From the NCBI GenBank assembly GCA_051453625.1, contig JBOZIK010000001.1:149381127-149445126 (forward strand): 64,000 nucleotides of DNA, given 5' to 3'. The DNA is from Welwitschia mirabilis (lineage: Eukaryota; Gnetophyta; Gnetopsida; Welwitschiales). The notes under the pieces are model-generated. The model did not search any database, had not been told where the DNA came from, and saw only the letters and a list, made by a program, of their open reading frames with translations. Shown here piece after piece: positions 1-12,330 of this stretch; the first letter of the stretch is position 1, and each line of letters opens with the position of its first letter. The position numbers were made by a program, and so were the translations under genes.

Positions 1-1048
1 ATAATGACAATAACACATACAAGTGACATGTGTTAATGCTAATTAGGATGACGATGGAGATACATGATAATAATAACACATAGTAACGACATGTAATAAT
101 GCTAAGTAGGAAGATAATGGAGACACATGACAGCATCATTAGTTCAAAGAATTAGTAGTGTCCAAAAAGCCAAGTGTTAGGCTCATCATGAAGATTCCTA
201 CATAATACAAGATAATAAAAACTCTACTTAATACTACATAATATATTATATAACTACTTAGTTAATACTATAATTTAAATTCCTATAACCAACCTTTTCA
301 TCCCCACTAATGCTTCCTTATAAAATAGCTTTGAAAACACTAGTTTATAATATACTTTATTTCATTAAAATAATAGAACCCTTAAAGTGTTAAGCTGATA
401 TGGCATTCTAATACTTTATTTGGGGAATGATATTGCTTTATGGATAGCTTGAAGAAGTTCTTCTAGCTTCCTTCTTTATTTGATGTAATGGATTTCTTTG
501 ATTTAATACATACTAGTTACTTTCTTTTGATTTGAAGTTTACAAATCACTTTGAACATAAAATTCTTAACTAACAGCTCTAGTATCAAATTCCATTATTA
601 TTTGAGTGGATTCTATAATTACCTCAACTAAGTATCTTTAATTTAATGGATTTTGAGTATATTAGATCCTTTTAAGGCTATGAAGGATTAAGTGGCTATT
701 AAGTTCATCAACCTTTATATGGTAAGAAAAAAAATATGCCATCATAACCTTAGCTATCTTACTTGATAATTTAAANNNNNNNNNNNNNNNNTGATAGAAT
801 ATCATTAGAGTAAAAAACCACTAGTGGATAAGTTGATCTAAACATTGAAGTGTGTTTATTGTCCTACTTTTACAAATGACATTTTAACATATTTCTTATC
901 TCTTCCTCTCTCCATTTTCTTTTTTATTTAATTGTACTTATAAGATAAGAAATACTTATGTAATTTCTATAAGCTACAAAATTAACCCTATGGAGAAAAT
1001 GATTTTGGGTATTGTCCTAGTTTAAATCTAATTGATTTTACTTTTACA
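1..1048 (+). repeat. 5' LTR (partial) of a Ty3/gypsy element
   Basis: This stretch is repeated in direct orientation at about 6140-7122, roughly 6.1 kb downstream. Shared landmarks include the 'gcatcattagtt' segment, the run ending 'atattatataacta', and the terminal 'attttactttt' segment. The window cuts off the beginning of this copy, so the true LTR start is outside. The end is set at the CA at 1047-1048, about 9 bases before a recognisable primer-binding site. The two copies differ at many sites, so the insertion is old. A 16-N gap (776-791) interrupts it. No promoter elements could be assigned with confidence. Confidence 0.65.
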
Positions 1049-1057
1049 AATAGATTT

Positions 1058-1076
1058 TAGCATCATTATCAGGGAT
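1058..1076 (+). other. Decayed primer-binding site, Tat/Athila type
   Basis: The sequence TAGCATCATTATCAGGGAT lies just inside the 5' LTR. It lines up without gaps with the GC-rich primer-binding site typical of plant Tat/Athila gypsy elements (starts TGGCGCC; as I recall complementary to a tRNA-Asp 3' end). Twelve of 19 positions match and all seven differences are C-to-T or G-to-A changes. This fixes the element on the + strand and supports a Tat/Athila-like lineage. Confidence 0.6.
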
Positions 1077-2639
1077 AACGATAAAATAGCTACTCAAAAG
1101 GAGCACAAACTTTACTTTCTTGTAAGCTTTTTAGTTTAGTCTATGTTATTCTAGTGGTTGATTTAGGTCTATTTTAGTGATACCTAAGCTAGTCTTATTT
1201 ATTTTTCTTTTATTTTTTTTCCTTTCTTTTCTTTTCAATGACTAGTACTAGTCATTTTCAGAGATATCTAAACTATTTTAATTTCAATTTTATGTGATTT
1301 TCTACTCTAATTTAATTTATATTTCATAGCAAAAATTTTTGTTATAAATTTAATAATGTTTTTTTAAGTTGTAACCAAGGGTAAAAGACTAAAATTTAAA
1401 GTGCTTTTCATGATTTATTTTATTTCTTGCATTTTCTTAATTTAGTGGTTTAATATCCTATTTAATGCATTTTGCAAATTAGTTGTTATAAATGATAAAC
1501 TAAAAAAAATTTAGGACTTAATTTTCTTAATGATTGGTTTCAGGTGTACTACCATTTTTCATTATTATTACATTTTTATATAATCTTATTACACTGAATA
1601 CTTTCTAAGAATTATATAAACCTTTGAGGTTTTTTTTGAAATCAAAACTTGTAACTAACTAGTGTCACCACCTTCATTCACTAATGCTAATACCTTTTGT
1701 AAGTAAAAATCTCTAAAGGGTTTCTTAAAGTTTTCATTAAAACTACAAAATCCTTCTGTTATATGTCTCTATTTGAAACATTTCTAGAATTTTTCTTAAA
1801 TCTATCTAAATCTGGCATTCCTTAGAACTAAGATATGTTAAGTAGATTAATTAGAAATTCCTTTAACAATATGTACTTCATTTCTGAATAAGAACAGAAA
1901 ATTCCACACAAAAACCAACCTAATGATAACACTCAAAGAGAATAAGCCTCATCATCCCAATAGTAAAACTTAAATGCTCAATCTAGATTCAAATTTTCTT
2001 TTAATGTATCATGGTTAAAGAAAGATTTAATTAACCAATTATCTATCTTCTACCTTAACTAAATAATTGGTAAAAATTAAAATTAATGTAGTTAACAATC
2101 CTCTTAAGTATAGTCTTCATAATTACCTTTAATCTCAATGCCTACAAAACCCTTCATGCATAAGATAACTTTGTTTAAATGAAATGTTGTAATTTAAACC
2201 ATCCATAATCTAGCTATTACCTCAATTTTATGACATAAAATTAGAGGATTCATACCTATACTTTAAAGAATTTGAGGGTTTATTACTAATCATACCCTAA
2301 TATTATAATACTTACAACACTTCTAGGCTTACTCTTTTTCCATTTTTATTAAAAAAGAAGGCTAAATCATGGCTTTATATCCTTATCTCCTTACCCATTA
2401 GATCCTAATATAATTTAAATAAGCCCCTTATATCCAATTTTTTTCCAAATTATAAGATAAATTCCTTAAGAAAGAAAATAATGAATTATTAACAAAAGGG
2501 CCATAAGACCGGTTCAAAACCTTACAAAGATTTAAAAACTTACTACAAAAATACCCATAGAATAGATTTGAATCAAGAGAAAAATGATTTTTTTTCTAAG
2601 GTAATTAGTTGATATGATGAGTAGGAGAAGTTTCTTTAG
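1077..2639 (+). other. Gypsy leader region, no gene recognised
   Basis: AT-rich sequence between the primer-binding site and the first recognisable gag residues. By position it is the leader and possibly the start of gag. No readable domain, tRNA, or simple repeat array was seen, and stops are frequent in all frames. Confidence 0.4.
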
Positions 2640-3300
2640 TATGCCATTAGATAAAGCTTGGTACTACCTTGAAACTATAGCTAAGAATTCTAAAAATTGA
2701 GAAAAGCTAAGTGAATCATCTAGATTTCATCATCCTATTAGATCAGCTAATGTATTCGAAGTACCTGATAACTTTGAAGTTAATAATATAATAAACAAAT
2801 TAGTAAAAATAATGGAATCTCTGACCATGTTAACCATGCCTATACCTTTGCCACAGAATCTGAATGTTTAATTTGCCTATAGATACCCATATAATAGTCG
2901 AGAATCAATTCATTACTTTATTTTATAACATAGTAAATGAAGAAGTTATGATAGAACACCATTGATAAAACTACAAAAGGGATCTATCTTTCAACACCTA
3001 TAACACTGGGTGGAGGGATCATCCCAACTTCTTCTTAAAATAAGATAATTCATATAAATAAAACAATCACTCCCTTCATCATCCTTTTATTCCTTTTCAT
3101 CAAACTATTAAAAATAATCTTTATCAATCCCTTGAAAGAAATCATTGAAGAAATTCATAGAAATCCAATTGTGACCATGAAAAAGCTCTAAAGCAACATT
3201 CCTCTTTATTAAACAACCTTAAACAAACCACTTAAATCCTCACTCAAGTTATTCTATAACTTCAATAAATTCAAAATTCTTTCTTCTATAAACCAAATAA
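2640..3300 (+). pseudogene. Ty3/gypsy gag remnant
   Basis: Broken gag of the LTR element that spans the left of the window. Gag is the structural protein that packages retrotransposon RNA in cytoplasmic particles. The forward translation at about 2647-2690 reads LDKAWYYLETIAKNSKN, like the conserved 'AW..LE.LA..S..W' block of plant gypsy gag. A Cys-x2-Cys remnant follows near 2860. At about 2990-3033 the reading FNTYNTGWRDHPNFF matches the hallmark 'NTYNPGWRNHPNFSW' block of these gags. A degenerate Gln/Asn/Ser-rich stretch follows, as is usual downstream. Several stops and frame changes make it non-functional. It lies in the right order between the primer-binding site and the protease remnant at 3930-4240. 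The lineage within gypsy is inferred mainly from the primer-binding site. Confidence 0.65.
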
Positions 3301-3929
3301 AACTAGGAAAACTCCTTATGCATTTATAGCCAAATCCAAAAGGATTTAGATACATAAAACTAAATTCAAGCCAAATAGAACAAACTAAAGCTATTTTCCT
3401 TCAAAGTGACATGGATATAAATGAAGAAATACATCAGAGTCAATTTAAAGATGAAAGAAAGTAAAAATTAAAGAACACAAAATAACCTAAAACTTACTAT
3501 AGAGAACCTTTAATCTTTTCCCAAGTATTAAATGAAAAATAGTAAAGGACTTAGAAAACCATTGGCCTTTATACCAAGAGCCTTTATCATTTTTGTAAAG
3601 ACTTAGAAATAGTAATATAGGAAAATAACATATATAAGCCTTAGAAATTTTTAAGAAAGTTAAGATCAACATCCCTCTTTTAGAAGTAATTAAACACATG
3701 ACGTCATATGCAAAATTCATTAAGAATATGTGCATAATGAAAAGACATATGAACATAAAAGCTAGATTTTTCTTAGCCCAATAAACCAATGCAATTATTC
3801 AAAACTAATTTTCACCTAAGTATAAAGATCCTAATTTCCCAATAGTAGTCATTATAATTGATGACAAAAATATTAAGTAATCCTTTTTAGAACTTAGAGT
3901 GAGTGTTAACATTCTCCTGCATTATATGT
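3301..3929. other. Gag-protease linker of the gypsy element, unrecognised
   Basis: AT-rich sequence between the gag and protease remnants. An open frame on the - strand (3487-3789) has no recognisable domain and runs against the element, so it is taken as chance. Confidence 0.35.
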
Positions 3930-4240
3930 ATAAGAAAATTGATTTAAATAATTTTAAACATATTAAAGTCCAATTTCATTGACTAATAACTTTTTTAAAG
4001 TTACCATTAATAATTATTAAAGATGTAATAGTTTGAGTAGATAACCACTATTTCCTATTAGACTTCATTAACTTGGTAATGAAAATAGCAAAATATAACT
4101 TAGTAATAATCATTCTAAGAAGACTTTTTCTTCTGATATTCAATGCTCTCATTAATTATAGGAATGTTAAAATGAAAATATCATTTGGTAAGATGAGTAT
4201 AAACTTGAATATTTTCAACATGATAAAATTTATTAGGTGA
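3930..4240 (+). pseudogene. Ty3/gypsy aspartic protease remnant (C-terminal half)
   Basis: Remnant of the retropepsin-like protease that matures the gypsy polyprotein. The forward translation around 4020-4210 reads DVIV-VDNHYFLLDFI, then IILRRLFLLIFNALINYRN, then ISFGKMSINLNIFNM. These correspond in order to the 'DVLV.VDKFYFPVDFI', 'PIILGRPFLATSNALINCRNG' and 'LSFGNMTLELNIFN' blocks of plant gypsy proteases. The N-terminal catalytic Asp block was not found. The normal ILGRPF reads ILRRLF. Stops are present. RT, RNase H and integrase were not recognised before the 3' LTR, so this copy has probably lost most of pol. Confidence 0.65.
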
Positions 4241-6139
4241 TCCTAAAGAGGTTAGTTTTATTCATGACTATAAATGTTTTTCTCATGAGTTAAATGTTAT
4301 CCATTTTAGGCCATTATTTAAATCTAGTCAAATTTCTTTTCAGTTTCCTTTCTAACATGTTATTAAAGAAACTCTAGATAGTCAAAATGTAAATTGGTTA
4401 AATCATTGCGTAAAGGAACAAGTTTTGCCATCTCATGAAAATCCTAAAGTACTATCATTTATTCAATCATTACATTAAGCCTTTTCACATATCAAATCCA
4501 TTTTCAAGCCTCTTTGTTAATCCTATAAATCATTACTTCATGTGTTAACTTATGAATTCATAAGACTTACAAGCATAGGTTAATGGCCTTTATAAAAAAA
4601 TTAATAATAAGTGATCTAGTTATCATTTAAGTAACTTTTTATAATTAAGTACACTTATGGATTTTTAAGGAAATGTTGCACCTATTTTGAGTTTTATCAT
4701 TAATGTCATGTTTACTAAAGATTCTCAATTTTGTTAAAATATGGTTGAAAAACGTGAAATCTAAATTCATATTATGTTTCTTATATTTAAATCATTTAAT
4801 GGGAATACGATTTTTCTTAATTATGCTAATAAGTCAATGACCTCTTTAATGTGTATAAAAACATGGATATGAGAATAAGAATAAAAATAAAAATAATGTC
4901 TCTTCCCCAAAATACACATTTCATTAATCACTTAATTAGGTTTAGTTAATTAAATTGGGGCTATGAATGCTTGCTGGCAATGTTGCTCTAACAATTTATT
5001 TATGAAATAATCAAGTGCACTAGGGCTACAAGGACTTTCTAGCAATGTAGCATTGATTTCTTCACAAAACAACATGCTTAACTCTATTGGAATAAAATGT
5101 TACAATTGTGCATGCTCAATGCAATTCAAAGGATTAAAACAAAGAACACATATGTTAGTAGAAAAGAAAAATAAAGGAAAGAAAAGGGTGGGAATTAGAG
5201 GTCCTTTGAACTATGTTACCTTTGAATTTTATACCTAAGGTTTATTATGTTTACTTGAATTTGTATAAGTTACTTGATTGATGCTATGATTATTTGATGT
5301 TGAGATCTACTAAAGAAATAAAAAAACATAATAAATATCATTAACTTATGTAGGTTCTCTACTTTATCCATTAGTTTTATAGTTGAGTTTTTCGATACAT
5401 TTTTATTTTCCATCTTCATCATCCATTTCAGTTCACCTTCATTTCATGAGAAATAACATTATACTGCATAAACAACCTTTTGTGAATCAATGCTTTCCTT
5501 AATAGAAGGACTTATCAAGATTTTTATAAGGATCTATTTTCAAAATGGTTTTAACACTTTCTATCATAAAATTTTAACATTAAAATTAACTTTTGGTTAA
5601 AGTGTATGACATCTAGTTTTTATATTATTTTCATAGAATTTTTAAATTTTTATTCCTTAACTTTAAACAATTCATCATATATTAGTAATGATAGATTATT
5701 TTTCATACTTGAGAATTTTGTCTTAAATAATTTTCTGCATGATAATCATTTTATTATCAATGTTTAGCTAGATTCTAGTAAATGTCTAGTTAGAAGGTGT
5801 ATTAACATGTAAAAATTAATACTCTAATCATCTTGTTTAACTAGTTTATCTTAATATAAGATATTAATATAACCAACTTATCATAAAAACATGTCATTAT
5901 TGCTTTTCTTTAATAATCATGGAGTTATCATCTTATTATGAAATTTTTAGGATAATTATTTCATTCAGAATAACATTATAAAAGATGAACATAATTTGAT
6001 CTAAGATGCTAATAGCACCATCCAGGTCACTAGCACCACTAGTCCTTTTTTGCAGAATATGTCAAGACTCATGTTCTAAACATGTCATGGGAAATTCAAA
6101 TAAATACATTTATGTGCTTAAAGAAATTTCACCTTAAAA
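4241..6139. other. Interior of the gypsy element, no domain recognised
   Basis: Sequence between the protease remnant and the 3' LTR. In an intact element it would hold RT, RNase H and integrase (about 3 kb or more), but no matching motif was found in either strand. A short forward frame at 5053-5238 is Lys-rich and unassigned. No clear purine tract was seen before the 3' LTR. Confidence 0.35.
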
Positions 6140-7122
6140 ATAATTAGCATCATCAATAACACATGGTGATGATGATAATGACATGTAGTAGTAACATGTG
6201 GTAGTGTTGAGCAGGATGACAATGGAAATACATGATAGCATCATTAGTTGACAGAGGCAGTAGATTCCAAAAGCTAAGTATTAGGCTTATCATGATGATT
6301 CTTATCTAATGAAAGATGACAAAAATCCTACCTAATACTACATGATATATTATATAACTAATCATCTAATGCTATAATCTAATGGCTTGTAATCATTCCC
6401 CACTTCATTCCTAACTATAGAAGGGCCTTAATGCCTCATTTGTAACATCCTTTATTTTGGTAAATAAATATAACTTTTAGAGTTTAAAGTTAAAATGTCC
6501 TTTTGAGCACTTTCTTTAGCTTTATTTCTAGGATTTTTCTCTTTTGATGAGTTGTGTTTTCTTTAATTTAATATATAATAGTTATTTGATTTTAATTTTA
6601 AGTTACAAATCATTTGTACTAAAAATTATTAAGTAATAACTTTAGTATCAAGTTCCATTATCATTTGTGTGAATTCTATAATTATGTATTCCAAGTCTCT
6701 TTAATTTAATGTATTTTAAGTACCTTAGGAACTTACTTACTATTCTTATTTTAAGGTTGTGAAGGATAAAGTAGCTATTAATTTTATTAACCTTTATATG
6801 AAAAATGAAATTATGTCATTATAACCCTAATCCATCATTGCTTGATAATTTAGAGTATATTTTAAAGAAAAGTATAGGATTTCGTTATAGTAAAGAATTG
6901 TTATTAGAAAGTTTGAGTTAAATCTTGGAGTTTGATTCCTCATTTACATCTTTAAATGAATTTTTAACACATTTCTCAACTCTCTCTCCATATTTTTTGT
7001 TTTCTTTAAATATACTTGCAAGATAAGTAAAACTTCTAATTTTTTAAGCCATTCCAATTATTCCTATGGATAGAACAATACTAGGTATTCAATTAGTTTA
7101 AGTCTAGTTCATTTTACTTTCA
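6140..7122 (+). repeat. 3' LTR of the left gypsy element
   Basis: Direct repeat of 1-1048. Both copies share the order: an ATG/ACATG-rich start, 'atagcatcattagtt', 'aagctaagtattaggctta', 'tatattatataacta', an AT-rich middle, and an end near 'attttactttca'. The start is approximate because the other copy is cut by the window edge. The copies differ by many substitutions and small indels. The end is set at the CA at 7121-7122. Confidence 0.6.
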
Positions 7123-8494
7123 TGAATACTTATTCTATTATGTGGATGAAAATTGTAATTACTCATGTAAAAAGATGTAAGAAAATGATTACATAAGTGG
7201 TAATTCTTGGATAATTTCATGAGATAGATACCATCAATAGATATTGTTTTTATCATAAATGGACCTCCCCTAGTAACTCTAATGTAGAAGATAAATTTAA
7301 TCTAATATCTTACAATGAGACTAAACTTTCCTCATAGTAGGTTTTTTTATTGCATTACATTAGTAAAGGCTAAAAGATATGAAGTTTAAGGATATAAAGA
7401 TTATTATTGGGTGATGGATTATGGGATAGGAGATAATTCATGCAAACCTTTACACATACTCTTATGAAGTTAGAGAGAACCTCAATGTAAATATTAACAT
7501 CTCTGATTTTAAGATCTAAAATTGTCCATCTTTAGCTAGCTCATGAATTTTTAATATATCTTATAGGATATCATTTTAAGATGAAGACAAAGACAAGAAA
7601 TTTATCACTAGATAAAAAAGTTCTCATCAAGATATGTATGCATAAGATTATCAAAAATTTGTTATAACTTAATGGAATGTTTCTCTTTTATATTAGCATT
7701 TAAATCTTACTCAAGAGATAAAAAGTATATGAAAATGATTATCTTATGAAAATACTAAAGATAAGAAAAGATCTCTTTGTATGATGGATCATGTGTAGGT
7801 TCTTCTTTGATGTTCTCCTCCTTACAAGAGTTGTTTAAAGAATTGTCCTTCAATATATGACTCTCCTAAAGTAATTTTTCATCTTCTAGTAGATCCTCAT
7901 TAGTTTATTTATCATTTCTAAAGAGTATGACTTGGATTTTATTGATTTCACTATCAATACTCCTTTCAAGATTTCTAGGAGTAGGTTGTAACGATGTAAG
8001 AAGCCCATTTTCTTCTTATTGGTTAAGTATCATAATGATTTAGGTGGTAGTTTAGTTTAATTATTACAAATTTGGCTTAATTCTTTATAAGACAAAATAT
8101 TTTTATGGGTTAAAATATTATTATTTAATGGTGACTTGGTTTTGAAATTCTATAAATCTCTTATGAGTGTCCTTCGATAAGATTTAAGACGATTATTTAG
8201 TTTTAAAAAACAAAGGATATTGAGCAAAATATGAAGAATAGAATAAAGCATTTTCATGCAAAAAAGAAAGATAAAGATTAGAAAATGAAGGAAATTCATG
8301 ACATGATGAAGGCTAAGTTTCATAAAGGATCATGAAAGACATAGATTCAAACTCCTCATGATAAAGATAAGGATCTTCATGCTTTAAATCATGCAAGTAA
8401 GATAAAGAGAAAATGGTAGATCTCAATGAGTGTATATAATGATGTTGAATAATGCATGAAGAAGAATTCAAGTATCAACGTTAAAGGTAATCTT
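7123..8494. other. Unrecognised AT-rich sequence
   Basis: No coding domain, RNA gene or repeat pairing was recognised. All frames carry frequent stops. The open frame entering the gap at its right end is open mainly because of the Ns. Confidence 0.3.
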
Positions 8495-9120
8495 NNNNNN
8501 NNNNNNNNNNNNNNNNNNNNNNNNNNNNNNNNNNNNNNNNNNNNNNNNNNNNNNNNNNNNNNNNNNNNNNNNNNNNNNNNNNNNNNNNNNNNNNNNNNNN
8601 NNNNNNNNNNNNNNNNNNNNNNNNNNNNNNNNNNNNNNNNNNNNNNNNNNNNNNNNNNNNNNNNNNNNNNNNNNNNNNNNNNNNNNNNNNNNNNNNNNNN
8701 NNNNNNNNNNNNNNNNNNNNNNNNNNNNNNNNNNNNNNNNNNNNNNNNNNNNNNNNNNNNNNNNNNNNNNNNNNNNNNNNNNNNNNNNNNNNNNNNNNNN
8801 NNNNNNNNNNNNNNNNNNNNNNNNNNNNNNNNNNNNNNNNNNNNNNNNNNNNNNNNNNNNNNNNNNNNNNNNNNNNNNNNNNNNNNNNNNNNNNNNNNNN
8901 NNNNNNNNNNNNNNNNNNNNNNNNNNNNNNNNNNNNNNNNNNNNNNNNNNNNNNNNNNNNNNNNNNNNNNNNNNNNNNNNNNNNNNNNNNNNNNNNNNNN
9001 NNNNNNNNNNNNNNNNNNNNNNNNNNNNNNNNNNNNNNNNNNNNNNNNNNNNNNNNNNNNNNNNNNNNNNNNNNNNNNNNNNNNNNNNNNNNNNNNNNNN
9101 NNNNNNNNNNNNNNNNNNNN
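8495..9120. other. Assembly gap (626 N)
   Basis: Run of N. The plastid-derived psaA fragment starts immediately after it, so the missing sequence may include more plastid DNA. Confidence 0.99.
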
Positions 9121-9370
9121 TATGGCCTTTTCTTTTTGGGTGCTCATTTTGTTTGGGCTTTTAGTTTAATGTTTTTATTCAGTGGTCGTGGGTATTAGCA
9201 AGAACTCATAGAATCAATTGTTTGGGCTCATAACAAATTAAAGGTTTCTCCTACTATCCAGCCCAGAGCCTTAAGAATTGTACAAGGACGTGCTGTAGGA
9301 GTGGCTCATTACCTTCTGGGCGGAATTATCACAACGTGGGCATTCTTCCTAGAAAGAATTATTGCTATGG
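9121..9370 (+). pseudogene. psaA: Plastid psaA 3' fragment in nuclear DNA (NUPT)
   Basis: This fragment encodes the C-terminal end of PsaA, the chloroplast-encoded core reaction-centre protein of photosystem I. Frame 1 from 9121 gives FFLGAHFVWAFSLMFLFSG, then [35 protein letters not shown] and TTWAFFL-RIIA, the well-known end of PsaA. The reading is nearly continuous but has an in-frame TAG at 9196-9198 where PsaA has Trp (TGG to TAG) and a few substitutions (ATT for GCA-type Ala, Glu for Ala). Similarity stops at about 9370, at the last codons of the gene, and the psaB start that normally follows is not seen. The base composition is clearly richer in GC than the flanks. It is a non-functional nuclear copy; its left end lies in the gap. 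Confidence 0.92.
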
Positions 9371-10129
9371 AGATGGAGGGAAAAAGCTCCAAAAAGGTAT
9401 TCAGTTGATACAAACTTGTTTAATATTTAATTAGAAACAAATAGATTCAACAGGGTCCGAGACTTCTATTTCCATTACTTCCATATGAATAAAGAACATT
9501 GTTATCATTCTGATTTTACATGAAAGAGTAAGGATTGCAGTTCATGTAAAATCTATCAATCCACATGGTATGTAAAAGGTATGAAGATGATACAGAAATT
9601 TAATTTACCATAGATGGAAAGGCTCTTATGTAGGAAGCCAATAGTGCCAATAAGGGAAGATGGTGGCATTGGTAAGATGGCATAAAGATATTTTAGAAAA
9701 AATGAGAGTGGGGCTCTCAAGATGATTAATAGTTTGAGATAATTGGTTAGTAAAGTTAACTAACAAGAAAATACTAAATGCAAATTCCATAAAGGCCTAA
9801 TGAAAAATGAAAATCACAATCTAATGTAATTCAAGAAATACAAATTTAAAAAGTAAATAATGTAATTCATAAAGCACTTTCTTAAGACTTTTACTAATGA
9901 AGTTCTTCATTAGAAATTATCTTTACATAGCCACTGAGAAAGTTACCTGACATAGAGAAGGGAAGAGTATGAGAAGAAATGATAGATAGAGAAGATGAAC
10001 AGAAGGAAAAAAAATTTTGAATTATTTTTTTCTTGATTACATTTCTTTATACTTGCAAAGATCATTCCCTATAATAAAATTTTGATACACTATTTCAAAT
10101 AATGTTTGCAAGGGAAAAAAGGCAAAAAA
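9371..10129. other. Unrecognised AT-rich sequence
   Basis: No plastid similarity continues past about 9370 and no transposon domain or RNA gene was recognised. Confidence 0.3.
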
Positions 10130-11300
10130 TATAAGAAATAAAAATTAAAAAAATAAATAAAAGAATAAATCAAGTTAGAAAAGAAAAAAGAAAAGAAGAG
10201 GAAAAATTAAGAGGGGAAACCCCGAAGAAGAAAAAAACACAAGAATAAAATAAAATAAAGGGGAAATGGAATGAGAACAAAACAAAATAAAATAAAAAAT
10301 TAAAAAAAACTAAGGAAAGAAGGAAAAACAAATTAAATGTAAAAATAATAAAAACTAAAATGAAATATGTGAATCCCACTATACCTATCATGCCATCTAT
10401 ATCCAATAATAATGCCAAAAGGAAATTTGTAATGAAATATATCTATTCCTATATATATTGTTAATGTATGATTAATGACAAGGTTATCCTAAGAATACAA
10501 ATATTACATGGTTAAATCCAATTTTTACTAACAATACTATAACTTTTATTTGTAGTATACTTTCACTGTCATTCTTTTATAGAGATAACAAAAGCTATAA
10601 GTAAAGAAAAATATGATAATGAATAATAGAGATAAAACTATATGAGAGATTTAGGAATGAGATATAGCATTCAAAATAACATAATAGATTTATGGAAAAA
10701 CATAAGTACTAAAGTGAAATCATGTGGCTTTTACTTTTAAATTGAGTAAAATGGCATAATCTCATCCATAATAGATATGAGGGTAATATATCCAAGCCAT
10801 CTACTCTTAATAGTAAAAATAAAATAAGTATTGAAAGTAGAAATCTTCAAAGATCCATTAAATAAACACTTAGGCTATATAAGTTAGAAGAAAAAGGAGG
10901 ATCACTGAAAAACAATCCTAAAGTAAACTCATGCCTTGCCATTCTTAAGCATAACAAGTATGAAAAAATCATAATTTAATATCAAAGTAATGAATCAATA
11001 ATATTTAATAATTTATTACCTAAAAAGAAAAGAATATAGTCTAAAAATTCATGCTAAAACAAAAAGCATCATGACAGCTTAATAGCTAGCCCATTCCTAT
11101 GGGAGGCTTGAAAATAACTTATAACTAAAACTCTAATATCTTTAATAATGATACGATATCTTTTAACTAAAGTGAATTAAAGTTTTTATAGGCCTAAATT
11201 AGGGCTTTAAATTAGTGTTTCTAAGGCCTAATTGGGTCACTATTTATAATGCCCAAAGTGCAGGGGATCATCCTTTAGTCATGGCGATAATTGGAGGTGT
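10130..11300 (-). repeat. LTR-like repeat, left copy (3' LTR of a - strand gypsy element)
   Basis: It shares ordered landmarks with about 16050-17300: a long A-rich tract (10140-10360 versus 16080-16240), a 'cccacta/ccacta' segment followed by a 'gccat/gtcat' block, a stretch around 'tttattgggtcaaat/atggttaaatcc', the phrase 'taagcataacaagtatga', and a segment ending near 'agctagcc/agctaggg'. Similarity is patchy, so the boundaries are approximate. By position the two flank a - strand gypsy gag-protease region, which fits a pair of LTRs. No primer-binding site was found next to the right copy. Confidence 0.4.
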
Positions 11301-11837
11301 TTGTCTTTGAAAATATCTTCATTTATCTAATGAATTCAAAAATGTCCTTAATGGATTTCTTATAGTAAAAATTCTTAGGAATGTAAGTATAAATCCATTA
11401 TATGCATAATTATTGACACTACCACTCCAAAAATCAGTGTAGCTACCAAATATGCATCTACCATAATCCTATAGATGATGCTAATATTTAGCAAAATGAT
11501 AGTGTTAAGATAAATTATTAGTAAAACTAAATTTTTATAGCCTTAATAATAATAAATGAATAAGAAGATAATAATAATAAATTAAGTATGCTAATGTGGC
11601 CTATATTTCTTGATATAATGTTAATTTTTACATGTTATCATATACATTAAGATCCAAATATTTTAAGTCAAAATAAAAGCATCCTATACCTCTTTTATTT
11701 TTCTCCAATAATTCTTGTAAAATCTATTTCCTTAATGAAGACATTTATGAATGAATAATCAAGAAATAAGTAGGATCATCATTAAAAAGATGCTTCAAAT
11801 CTTTAAGAGAAGATTCCAAGTTAATAAAAAGATTATC
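11301..11837. other. Unrecognised interior sequence
   Basis: Sequence between the left LTR-like repeat and the first protease copy. On the - strand it would be the pol region downstream of protease, but no RT or integrase motif was recognised. Confidence 0.3.
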
Positions 11838-12330
11838 TTAAAAATTATAATGTGATTTGAACTTAAATGAAGTAAAAGGAAGAATAGAAACATTTTTCTT
11901 ATAATAAGAAAACTCAAGATTGTCATCAAGACTTTTCACAAACTCAACTCTTTCAAGATCCTTAGGTTGTTTTATGGCTTTAAAGATCTTTAATTCATTA
12001 GATATATTATAAAAAGAAATCTTTATAATACCATTCCTACAATGGATAAAATAATTAGAAGTGGTAATAAAAGATCTACCCAAGATGATTGGAATGAAAT
12101 GACTTCTAACTTATTCCATCTCTAAATCTATGAAGTCTATCACAATGTAATAAATTTTAAGTTGAACAATGATATCCTCTACTACATTCAAAGATAATTT
12201 CAAAAAATTTCTATCTAATTATAGTTCAAGTTTTACACTTTTAGGATCAAAAACTTAAATTTATTATAAATACAATAAGGTAAAATATTCATAGTACCTC
12301 CAAGATCTAGTAAATATTAACTAGTATGCT
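11838..12330 (-). pseudogene. Ty3/gypsy aspartic protease remnant, copy 1
   Basis: Remnant of a gypsy protease on the - strand. Reading leftwards from about 12330 the frame gives LLDLGGTMNILPYCIYNKF (the 'LLDLGASVNLLPYSVY' catalytic block, with the Asp of D-x-G present). Then comes VVEDIIVQLKIYYIVIDFI, then IPIILGRSFITTSNYFIHC and RNGIIKISF. These match, in order, the conserved blocks of plant gypsy proteases of the 'LGRPFLATSNALINCRNG' type. The last block lies in an open frame (11838-12083) that continues with the usual Glu/Asp-rich linker towards RT. Frameshifts and stops separate the blocks. A second, diverged copy lies at 13086-13560 beyond a 100-N gap. Confidence 0.75.

Noticed and set aside
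3487-3789. 100-codon - strand hydrophobic frame
   Set aside because: Lies inside a + strand gypsy element between gag and protease, with no known domain; chance in AT-rich DNA.
8389-9169. Long open frames on both strands across 8495-9120
   Set aside because: They are open only because the interior is N; the real sequence on either side gives no matching domain except psaA in a different context.
10170-10418. 82-codon - strand frame rich in Phe and Leu, looking like a membrane protein
   Set aside because: It is the translation of an A-rich low-complexity tract (T-rich on the - strand).
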